The notes under the pieces were generated by a model. It did no database searches. It saw only the letters and a program-made list of their open reading frames with translations, and had not been told where the DNA came from. Positions 36,338 to 43,347 of a DNA stretch of 64,000 nt are shown piece after piece; position 1 is the first letter of the stretch, and each line of letters starts with the position of its first letter. Source of the stretch: Winogradskyella sp. (GTDB lineage: Bacteria; Bacteroidota; Bacteroidia; Flavobacteriales; Flavobacteriaceae); the NCBI RefSeq assembly GCF_028282165.1, contig NZ_JANQIM010000006.1:62001-126000 (forward strand). Reading direction: 5' to 3'. A program made the translations under genes and the position numbers.

Positions 36338-36766
36338 CTAAATAATATGATGATGTTTAGACAAGATTTGTTTGACTTGCAATAGGGAAACATGGTCTGA
36401 AATACTTCGTATATATTTCTCCCTATCAACTAATACCATTAATGGATGGTCAGTTATATTGAAATTCTCATACAAGGCACCATCTAAGTCAAGTATTATT
36501 TCCCGGCCTTTCAACCCCATTGGAACTAGATTCGTGACAATTACAGCTTTAATCGTTTTTCTGTATTCAACTAATAAATTATCATAGAGGTCATAAGTGC
36601 CATTAGCCATCTTCACAGAAGGCCTTTCGCCCGTGAACAATAAAATATATGGAAACTCTGAGAGGAATTGATACAATTCCGTTGCATCTCCATTACAAGC
36701 GATTCTTACATTAGGAATTTTATTACCTATAACATTTTGCATACCATTTGCGCTAATTAGATTCAT
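36338..36766 (-). CDS. small thioredoxin-fold protein like the C-terminal domain of FAD monooxygenases
   Basis: The 142-residue protein lacks a signal peptide and CxxC. Its layout (GNKIPNVRIACNGDATELYQ, PYILLFTGERPS, DHPLMVLVDREKYIRSIS) resembles the thioredoxin-like C-terminal domain of phenol-hydroxylase-type FAD monooxygenases, here standing alone without the flavin domain. The assignment is by pattern and tentative. It is the second gene of the MarR operon, with a MarR-type dyad 13 bases before its ATG, and precedes the efflux genes. Confidence 0.5.
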   Translation of the reverse strand: MNLISANGMQNVIGNKIPNVRIACNGDATELYQFLSEFPYILLFTGERPSVKMANGTYDLYDNLLVEYRKTIKAVIVTNLVPMGLKGREIILDLDGALYENFNITDHPLMVLVDREKYIRSISDHVSLLQVKQILSKHHHII

Positions 36767-36779
36767 GTTAAAATTATTT

Positions 36780-36795
36780 AGTTCTATATAGAACC
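36780..36795. promoter_or_regulatory. MarR-type dyad, site 1 (AGTTC-N6-GAACC)
   Basis: It lies in the 50-base gap between marR1 and the thioredoxin-fold gene, 13 bases before the latter's ATG. The left arm is identical to the other sites and the right arm differs by one base. No -7 box is close. Confidence 0.5.
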
Positions 36796-36816
36796 ATTAA
36801 GATTTGACAAAAAATT

Positions 36817-37242
36817 TTAAAGCATTTTTTCTGTAAGCTCCTGCATTATCTTAATCATCATCTTCAACTTTTCTTTATCCTGCCCCTCTAATACTTTTTT
36901 TCCTTCCGCTATTATTATTGATTGTCCTTGTCCAACCAGTATCTTTCCTTTTTCTGTTAAATATACTTTTTTATTACGTCCATCCTTTTCGTCTGCTATT
37001 CTGGCAATAAGACCAGCTTTCCCCATTTTAGTAAGTAAAGACGTGATTGCAGATTTCACCTTTAGCGTTTCATCTGCTAAGAATTGCTGGTCTGTACCTT
37101 CATTATAACTGATTAACATGAGGAGACGCCATTGTTCAATGGTTAAACCAAAAGGTTTTAGTAAAGAGTTCAACTTATTTTGAAAACTCCAAAAGAAACG
37201 CGTACTTGTTCTACCTATTTCTATTTCCAGAGGTAATTCCAT
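36817..37242 (-). CDS. MarR family regulator (first of two paralogs)
   Basis: The 141-residue winged-helix regulator starts MELPLEIEIGRTSTRFFWSF. The DNA-binding part includes QQFLADETLKVKSAITSLLT and the wing DEKDGRNKKVYLTEKG. It is closely similar, start to end, to the MarR at 46250 on the far side of the dehalogenase cluster. It is divergent from rdhA and first in the operon with the efflux pump. A dyad AGTTC-N6-GAACT covers its promoter, suggesting autoregulation. Confidence 0.93.
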   Translation of the reverse strand: MELPLEIEIGRTSTRFFWSFQNKLNSLLKPFGLTIEQWRLLMLISYNEGTDQQFLADETLKVKSAITSLLTKMGKAGLIARIADEKDGRNKKVYLTEKGKILVGQGQSIIIAEGKKVLEGQDKEKLKMMIKIMQELTEKML

Positions 37243-37262
37243 TGTTTTATTCGATTTGCTTA

Positions 37263-37293
37263 CAAATTTAAAATATTAGTTCTATATTGAACT
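37263..37293 (-). promoter_or_regulatory. marR1 promoter with MarR-type dyad, site 2
   Basis: AGTTC-TATATT-GAACT (37278-37293) is a perfect 5-bp-arm dyad. Seven bases on, reading the minus strand, comes the -7 box TAAATTTG (37270-37263). The ATG is at 37242. Confidence 0.65.
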
Positions 37294-37619
37294 ATTTTTA
37301 ACAAAGTTTAACAACTTACTGGAAAACTTCGCTCATTTTGAACATAAAAAATTTTGGACTAAACTTCATAATGTTATCTAATTTCAGGGAATGGCATGCG
37401 GATTTGCCTTTAGTGCTTTTAAACCTTACATATAAATTATTTAATTGATTATTAGTTATTTACAAAATACACGTTCTAACTTTATCAAGCTAAGTGACTT
37501 ACAAATAGTGCTTTATTTTCACATATTCTATACTCACTCGAAAAGATTTCCAATCACAATAAAAGCCACTTAACATGTTAGCCTTTATTGGTTTTAAATG
37601 TTAAATATAAATTATTTTT

Positions 37620-37649
37620 AGTTCATTTATGAACTTATTTGTATATTTG
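37620..37649 (+). promoter_or_regulatory. rdhA1 promoter with MarR-type dyad, site 3
   Basis: AGTTC-ATTTAT-GAACT (37620-37635) is a perfect dyad located where the -33 box would be. Six bases on comes TATATTTG (37642-37649), an exact -7 box. Transcription would start near 37656, about 100 bases before the rdhA1 ATG. Confidence 0.7.
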
Positions 37650-37754
37650 AAAACAAATTTAGATTAAACATAAATCTATATTTTAATGAAATCAACACAT
37701 TCAAGATGTGTTTGTTATAAATAAATATAATTTTTGTTCATTAACAAACTTTTT

Positions 37755-39179
37755 ATGAATAAAGAAAAAAAAATAAATCAAAGCAAAAACGTAACGAGAA
37801 GGGATTTCTTTAAAATTGGTGCCGTTGGCGCAGCACTGGGACTGACAAGTGTCTCAAAGGCAACGGAAAACACCATGGCCAATGTAATAGACAAAGCCAC
37901 TGATTCAGCTGTTTTCAATGAATTAGACGAAGAGCCTTTTGACTTTAAGCCTGGGTTTGAATATAAACGGTTTGATGAAATAAATACGTTTCAGTCTACT
38001 GGACCAATGAGACGAGATGAAAAGGTCATACCTAAAATGATAAAATTCATTTGGCCTGGGTTTGACAATAATCAACCAGGCTATCGTCAAGTAGATTGGG
38101 CACTTTCCAAAGCGGGACAGTCCTTGAAATTTAAAATGAAATCCTTAGAAGGCAAATGGGAACAGGATAGATTTGACTTTACAATATTGGATATGAAACC
38201 ATCCGACATGGAGGACGATAGTAAAGAAAAACCAGATATCCTTAAAATCCTTGAGGGCAATTATGTCTATCCTGAAAAAGCGCCATTCCAGACTAAACAG
38301 GAAGCCACCGATGCCATAAAACGTGCAGCCAGACTATATGGAGCTGATTTGGTAGGTATAACCAGACGTGACGAACGTTTTGATTACAAGGCTTTCTTTG
38401 ACCCTAAAAATGGAAGACGTGATTGGAATGATATCCCATTTGAACCAAAAACGGTAATAGTTATGGCATTTGAGATGGACTACGAAGCAATGACCGCTGC
38501 ACCAACCCACGTAGCTGATGGTGCTACAGGAGACGGATACTCTCAAATGCATAAAACTTCTTATCAAATGGCAGTATTTATGAAATGCCTAGGTTACCAA
38601 GCTATCGCATCTAATAACGACGTTGGATTAAGCATTCCTTACGCAATAAAAGCAGGTCTAGGAGAATTAGGCAGACATGGCCTATTAATAACCTATCAGT
38701 ATGGTCCACGAATACGACTTGCGAAAATTTATACCGATTTCGATTTTGTTGAATATGATAAACCTGTAGAGTTTGGAGTACAGGAGTTCTGCAAGCGATG
38801 TATGAGATGTGCTGATGCTTGTCCTGCTAATGCAATTACAAAAGCCTTGGAACCAACTTATGAACCAGAATTTGAAGACGAGGGTAACTGGTTTGTAAAT
38901 CCAGGTATAAAAAAATACTACAATAATCATAAAAAGTGTTTTGACTTTTGGGTAGAGAATGGTAACGGGTGCAGCTCTTGTATATCTGTTTGTCCATATA
39001 ACAAACCCGATTTTTGGCACCATAAACTGGTTGATAAAATTTCCGCAATGCTTCCTGGTCCGGTTCATAGCTTTATGCGCGAAATGGACAAAATTTTTGG
39101 TTATGGAGACACCTATGATGAAAAGGCCATTAAAAAATTCTGGTCTAGTAGAAACCGTAAATATTTAGGGCATAAATGA
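37755..39179 (+). CDS. rdhA: reductive dehalogenase catalytic subunit (first paralog)
   Basis: The ~474-residue protein has a twin-arginine signal (VTRRDFFKIGAVGAALG), so it is exported folded. It then shows the corrinoid-dependent dehalogenase core (ARLYGADLVGITRRDERFDY; AGLGELGRHGLLITYQYGPR) and two 4Fe-4S motifs: CKRCMRCADACP (CX2CX2CX3CP) and CFDFWVENGNGCSSCISVCP (CX10CX2CX3CP). The family removes halogen from organohalides by reduction. QueG shares the Fe-S part but lacks a TAT signal and RdhB/C neighbours. I chose the ATG at 37755 over an upstream TTG. The substrate is unknown. Confidence 0.9.
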   Translation: MNKEKKINQSKNVTRRDFFKIGAVGAALGLTSVSKATENTMANVIDKATDSAVFNELDEEPFDFKPGFEYKRFDEINTFQSTGPMRRDEKVIPKMIKFIWPGFDNNQPGYRQVDWALSKAGQSLKFKMKSLEGKWEQDRFDFTILDMKPSDMEDDSKEKPDILKILEGNYVYPEKAPFQTKQEATDAIKRAARLYGADLVGITRRDERFDYKAFFDPKNGRRDWNDIPFEPKTVIVMAFEMDYEAMTAAPTHVADGATGDGYSQMHKTSYQMAVFMKCLGYQAIASNNDVGLSIPYAIKAGLGELGRHGLLITYQYGPRIRLAKIYTDFDFVEYDKPVEFGVQEFCKRCMRCADACPANAITKALEPTYEPEFEDEGNWFVNPGIKKYYNNHKKCFDFWVENGNGCSSCISVCPYNKPDFWHHKLVDKISAMLPGPVHSFMREMDKIFGYGDTYDEKAIKKFWSSRNRKYLGHK

Positions 39180-40249
39180 GGATTAAAAAGAACATAGCAA
39201 TTTTTCTCATTGTTATTGCAGTGATAGGTCTTCCAGTTTCAGTTTTACTGAATCAAGCTGTTGGTAAATTCTTTTCTCAAGATTATACCAAAGAAGTACT
39301 CCGTAGTAAAGTTTTCAATACGAAAGACCTTGCCTACCTATTACGAGCTATTGCTAATGAACGTATTAAAGATGTTGAAGATTTAAAAACTGGTATGATA
39401 ATAGCCATTTTCTCAAAGGCGGATTCTCGGAAGTATGAAGAATTACTTAAGACACTCCTCCCTCAAGAGCACTTAGACACTTTAGTGGATACCGGGCTTA
39501 ATGGTCTTTACAAATGGCAGAATAATAAAGAGGATTATCCAGATATTAGAATTAAAACCAAACCCCTAGTTCAACATCTTTCATCAAATACAGAATTCCT
39601 TTTTCGATGGGCACACTCAGTTACAAAACCCCCACAATTAAAACCAAAAGAACTCGAAAAGCTAAGGGCACAGAATTTTGGTGATAGTATCCCACCTCTA
39701 TTAATGAGTGGAATTCCAGATTCAATATATGACGGATTTGCCAAAAGAGGTGCAGAATTGATGAGGTTAGAATTACAAAAAGCCAATCCACCCGACTTGG
39801 TAGATGTTACTCAGTTAATGAAGGAAAGAGTTAGCGCTCAAAACTCTCTAAAAATTAAAGAAAAGCTAAACACATTTAAAAATATTTCTAAATGGTTATG
39901 GTTAATTTTTACAGTTGTTTCAATATGTGGGTTTTGGATATATGGTATTAAAGCAAAAGGCTTTTTAGTTTTTACTGCAAGAAGTCTATTTGGATTTGCA
40001 TTAGGACTGTTTGCTGTAGCATGGTTATCTGGCCATTACATATTAGAGAATTTAGAACTCGAAATTCATGCAAATGCTGTTTCTGCTCCTAGACCTATAA
40101 GGAATAAGATTATCGAACTGATATCACATTATTTAGACTATGCCGGTAACAGTATGTACACTATTGGCTGGATTTTATTGACTTCTTCTTTAATTCTTTT
40201 CATCATGGCAAAAATTAAGAATAGACAATTGAAACCTATCAAAGGCTAG
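39176..40249 (+). CDS. membrane protein of unknown function coupled to rdhA1
   Basis: The 357-residue protein starts in an ATGA overlap with the rdhA1 stop. It has one N-terminal membrane segment (IAIFLIVIAVIGLPVSVLL), a ~200-residue polar, probably periplasmic region (SKVFNTKDLAYLLRAIANER), two central helices (WLWLIFTVVSICGFWIYGI; FGFALGLFAVAWLSGHYIL) and a C-terminal one. There are no Cys clusters or heme motifs. It is not the usual ~100-residue RdhB. Tight coupling suggests it anchors or assembles RdhA1, but I do not recognise the family. Confidence 0.75.
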   Translation: MRIKKNIAIFLIVIAVIGLPVSVLLNQAVGKFFSQDYTKEVLRSKVFNTKDLAYLLRAIANERIKDVEDLKTGMIIAIFSKADSRKYEELLKTLLPQEHLDTLVDTGLNGLYKWQNNKEDYPDIRIKTKPLVQHLSSNTEFLFRWAHSVTKPPQLKPKELEKLRAQNFGDSIPPLLMSGIPDSIYDGFAKRGAELMRLELQKANPPDLVDVTQLMKERVSAQNSLKIKEKLNTFKNISKWLWLIFTVVSICGFWIYGIKAKGFLVFTARSLFGFALGLFAVAWLSGHYILENLELEIHANAVSAPRPIRNKIIELISHYLDYAGNSMYTIGWILLTSSLILFIMAKIKNRQLKPIKG

Positions 40250-40279
40250 ACATATAAAGCGAACTAACAATCAATAAAA

Positions 40280-41668
40280 ATGAAAGAATCAGAAACCAAT
40301 AAACAAAGTAAAAAAAGTACCAATGCTTTTAACAGAAGGGACTTCATAAAAATGGGAGCCGCCGTAACAGCAGTTGGTGCTGCTAGCGTAGCTGCTGCAA
40401 AGTCCAAGGCAATTGAAAAAATTGTAGAAGACAACAAAAATGCAAACATTAATATTAAAAGCGTAGATGACGTTTTTGAATTTGACGAAAACTATAAACC
40501 ATTTAATCAAAAGGATAACATCTTTATGGCAACGATTACTGGTAGGCTACCAGAGTTGCAAAAAAAAATGATGGGATTTCATGGACCTGGAGATATTGAC
40601 CCAGACACACCTGGTATGGGAAGGCTTGATTATGCTTTAAAAGAAGGTGCTTATGCTGGTGTAGAGTATATGGCACCAGGTACACCTGCGAGTATACCCA
40701 ATACTGGGGTAAACTCTTGGAAACAAAAAACAAAAGAAGACAAACATCATCCTTTTGACTATCAGTATTTATTTGAAGACCAGTATAAGTTTGAAAACAA
40801 AAACGAATCAACTAACGCTATAAAGAAAGCAGCAAAGTTATATGGTGCAGATTTAGTTGGTATCGCCAGACGAGACCCACGTTTTGATTATGGTAAATTC
40901 ATTGACCCATTACATAAAAAAGAGTTTGGATGGGAAGAATTTCCTTTTGAACCTAAAAGTGTTATTGTAATGGCATTCGAAATGGACTACGAAGCTTATT
41001 CTACAGCACCTACTTATGTTTCTGAAGGTGGAACAGGTGACGCATATTCAAGAATCACCAAAACTACCCATCAATTGGCAGTCTTTTTAAGAATATTAGG
41101 TTACAAGGCTGTAGCCTCCTGTAATGATACTGGACTTAACGTTCCTTATGCTATTTCGGCTGGTCTCGGCGAGGGCTCAAGGATGGGACTACTAATAACT
41201 CCGAAATATGGACCGAGAATTCGCATTGGGAAAGTATACACTGAATTCGACTTCTGTAATTACGACAACCCTATTGAGTTTGGCGTGACCCAGTTTTGCG
41301 AAAAGTGTAAAAAATGCGCAGATGCTTGTCCAGCGAATGCAATTTCAAGGGATGAAAAACGCTCTTTTTATCCAACTCATGGCAATAAAAACAAATTCTT
41401 TAATAATGCAGGTGTTAAGAAATGGTACTTAGACGCTGAGAAATGTTTCGGTTACTGGATGCAAATAAACGCTGGATGTGGCGCATGTATTTCTGCCTGT
41501 CCTTATAATAAACCTGATTTTTGGCACCATAGATTAGTCGATAGACTAACGGCCGCAACACCAGGTCCAATGCATGACGTTATGCGTGAGATGGATGATA
41601 TTTTTGGCTATGGTAACACTCATGATGGGGAAGCCGTAGAAAAATTCTGGGCTAATAAAGACGAATAA
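40280..41668 (+). CDS. rdhA: reductive dehalogenase catalytic subunit (second paralog)
   Basis: The 462-residue protein has TAT signal NRRDFIKMGAAVTAVGAAS, the shared core (AKLYGADLVGIARRDPRFDY; FEPKSVIVMAFEMDYEA; AGLGEGSRMGLLITPKYGPR) and two Fe-S motifs: CEKCKKCADACP and CFGYWMQINAGCGACISACP. It is a clear tandem paralog of rdhA1, and similarity runs through the whole length. The N-terminal mature region differs (VEYMAPGTPASIPNTG), which may alter the substrate. RdhB- and RdhC-type genes follow, so this is the better-equipped of the two. Confidence 0.9.
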   Translation: MKESETNKQSKKSTNAFNRRDFIKMGAAVTAVGAASVAAAKSKAIEKIVEDNKNANINIKSVDDVFEFDENYKPFNQKDNIFMATITGRLPELQKKMMGFHGPGDIDPDTPGMGRLDYALKEGAYAGVEYMAPGTPASIPNTGVNSWKQKTKEDKHHPFDYQYLFEDQYKFENKNESTNAIKKAAKLYGADLVGIARRDPRFDYGKFIDPLHKKEFGWEEFPFEPKSVIVMAFEMDYEAYSTAPTYVSEGGTGDAYSRITKTTHQLAVFLRILGYKAVASCNDTGLNVPYAISAGLGEGSRMGLLITPKYGPRIRIGKVYTEFDFCNYDNPIEFGVTQFCEKCKKCADACPANAISRDEKRSFYPTHGNKNKFFNNAGVKKWYLDAEKCFGYWMQINAGCGACISACPYNKPDFWHHRLVDRLTAATPGPMHDVMREMDDIFGYGNTHDGEAVEKFWANKDE

Positions 41669-41695
41669 AACTATTGTTAACATAAATCTTATAAC

Positions 41696-41992
41696 ATGGA
41701 TATTTTTAAAGGTGTTGAAATTATGTTCTTTTGGCTTGGAGTTCTTTCGACCCTGGCCGTAGTCATTATGGTACACTTACATAAAGTGTATGGTCTTAAT
41801 TGGAAAACTTGGATTACATCTGGGTTTGGGGCTTTCTTTTTCGTTTTCTGTGTGGCATGGTCCGTTAGTTCAGTTCTCGAGGGAGAACCACAGGCAGCAG
41901 CCTTAGGTTTAGTATTCTTTGGTTCTCCTGCAATTGTACTTTTTTTAATTACACGCAGAATGATTTTAAAAAAATCAAATAAAAATTCTTAA
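41696..41992 (+). CDS. rdhB: RdhB-type membrane anchor of reductive dehalogenase
   Basis: The 98-residue protein has three membrane segments (IMFFWLGVLSTLAVVIMVHL; WITSGFGAFFFVFCVAWSVS; LGLVFFGSPAIVLFLIT). The motif SSVLEGEPQAAALG in the second loop is typical of RdhB, which holds RdhA on the outer face of the cytoplasmic membrane. It lies 27 bases after rdhA2 and 2 bases before the RdhC-type gene. Confidence 0.85.
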   Translation: MDIFKGVEIMFFWLGVLSTLAVVIMVHLHKVYGLNWKTWITSGFGAFFFVFCVAWSVSSVLEGEPQAAALGLVFFGSPAIVLFLITRRMILKKSNKNS

Positions 41993-41994
41993 TC

Positions 41995-43233
41995 ATGTGC
42001 CCAGTAAACTGTAAAGGTTGTGATATAGCAGCTCAAAGTAAAAGGGACATAGCCAAAAAAAAGGAAGATAGGCTAAAGTCATTTTTACTATGGTTTGGAG
42101 TATTGACACTTTTTGGAGCTTACATTTATGGTAAAGTAGCCCATCAAATAGATTATGAACATTTTTTTGAAAAGAATCTGCAAACATCATCAGTTACCGA
42201 GTTACGAGATAACGTATTTGACCTCAGCATGTCAGACACTCTAAAACTGAAAATTCAAACAGCAAAAAATCAAGGTTATGGAGGCCCATTAGAGGTTGGT
42301 GTTGTAATAAATAGGGATTCTACTATTTTAGATGTTATTGTTGTTGAGGAGAAGGAAACCCGTTCTTTCTTAAACAAATTGGTACAACAAGACTTTTTCG
42401 AGCAATATAAAGGAAAGTCTGTTTTGTCATCGTTTGTAATTAATGCTGATGTGGACGCTATTTCTGGAGCAACTGTTTCTTCCATTGGGTTCAATAGCGC
42501 CATAAAGGACGCAGCTCACGACTATGCCAAACACACTTACAACATTAGTGGATTAGCAGAAATACCAGAATTTAATTTTGGCACAAGCGAAGCGGCAGTA
42601 CTTGGGCTGATGATTTGGTCTATTGCACTCTACTATAAAAGAATTAAATGGTTGCAATATGCGATGCATCTATTTTCACTCGTGCTAATTGGGTTTTACC
42701 TAAACTTATCCCTATCCATAACCAATTTTGGTAGTGTCTTACAGGGTTACTTTCCTCAAATCCATGATTACTTAGTTTGGTACATTTTGGTAATTGGTGT
42801 ACTACTCGTGGCAATCGTTTTTGGAAAAAATATTTATTGCTACCGCATTTGTCCTTTTTATGCAATACAGTGGTTGGCTAATAAAATATCTGGTATTAAC
42901 CTCAAGCTTCATTCCAAGCAAGGTAAAATTGCCAAGTATATCACTGGTGTTCTTCTATGGCTCTCCCTCTTAGTTGGATTTTTAACGGCAACTCCATCAA
43001 GTGGCTCTTTTGAACCTTTTGCAACAGCATTTTCTTTTGATGGAGAAGGTATTCAATGGTTCATATTTCCTGCTATTTTTTTCTCAGCATTTTTTATTAA
43101 GGACGTATTTTGTAGATACTACTGCCCTGTAGGTAGTTTTCTAAAGTTTTTAATAATCCGAATTAGGAAACCCATCATAAATCAATTTAAACTATGGAGA
43201 AACGAAAGAAAAGGAAGACAAGTCATTTCCTAG
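41995..43233 (+). CDS. rdhC: NosR/RdhC-type flavin and Fe-S membrane protein
   Basis: The 412-residue protein begins with a Cys motif (CPVNCKGC), then a membrane helix. A periplasmic FMN-binding domain follows (~85-170) with the flavinylation motif DAISGATVSS, then further helices with two cytoplasmic Cys pairs (CYRICPFYAIQW ~282-293; CRYYCPVGSF ~377-386). NosR/NirI/RdhC homologs pass electrons across the membrane through covalent FMN. The location right after RdhB suggests it delivers electrons to the exported RdhA proteins. Confidence 0.87.
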   Translation: MCPVNCKGCDIAAQSKRDIAKKKEDRLKSFLLWFGVLTLFGAYIYGKVAHQIDYEHFFEKNLQTSSVTELRDNVFDLSMSDTLKLKIQTAKNQGYGGPLEVGVVINRDSTILDVIVVEEKETRSFLNKLVQQDFFEQYKGKSVLSSFVINADVDAISGATVSSIGFNSAIKDAAHDYAKHTYNISGLAEIPEFNFGTSEAAVLGLMIWSIALYYKRIKWLQYAMHLFSLVLIGFYLNLSLSITNFGSVLQGYFPQIHDYLVWYILVIGVLLVAIVFGKNIYCYRICPFYAIQWLANKISGINLKLHSKQGKIAKYITGVLLWLSLLVGFLTATPSSGSFEPFATAFSFDGEGIQWFIFPAIFFSAFFIKDVFCRYYCPVGSFLKFLIIRIRKPIINQFKLWRNERKGRQVIS

Positions 43234-43304
43234 CTGGTGGTATTTACTTCTTGATTTTATTTTTTATTCTTATCTTTTTGTATGAATCAATCAAACAATT
43301 ATGA
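43194..43304 (+). CDS. possible single-span membrane microprotein (36 aa)
   Basis: The frame MEKRKKRKTSHFLAGGIYFL continues with a hydrophobic helix and ends YESIKQL. It overlaps the last 40 bases of rdhC in another frame and ends 43 bases before korA. A basic N-terminus plus one membrane helix resembles small accessory subunits of redox complexes. It is too short for a family assignment. Confidence 0.4.
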   Translation: MEKRKKRKTSHFLAGGIYFLILFFILIFLYESIKQL

Positions 43305-43347
43305 TTTTAAAAGTTTATAAAATGTCAGCATAAACGATATATAAGAA

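Larger units (their letters stand above)
37243..37754. other. 512-base regulatory region between marR1 and the dehalogenase operon
   Basis: No gene is supported. Both ends carry a promoter with a MarR-type dyad (listed separately). Between them is an imperfect inverted repeat around TAACATGTTA (near 37571-37580). I looked for a cobalamin riboswitch fold and did not recognise one. Confidence 0.6.

Noticed and set aside
37243..37754. Cobalamin riboswitch before rdhA1
   Set aside because: I looked for the B12 box and typical stems and recognised none. A covariance-model scan could still find a diverged one.
37755..41668. RdhA proteins could be epoxyqueuosine reductase (QueG)
   Set aside because: QueG shares the corrinoid and Fe-S modules but is cytosolic. 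Both proteins here have TAT signals and RdhB/RdhC-type neighbours, so the dehalogenase reading is better. Phylogeny would settle it.
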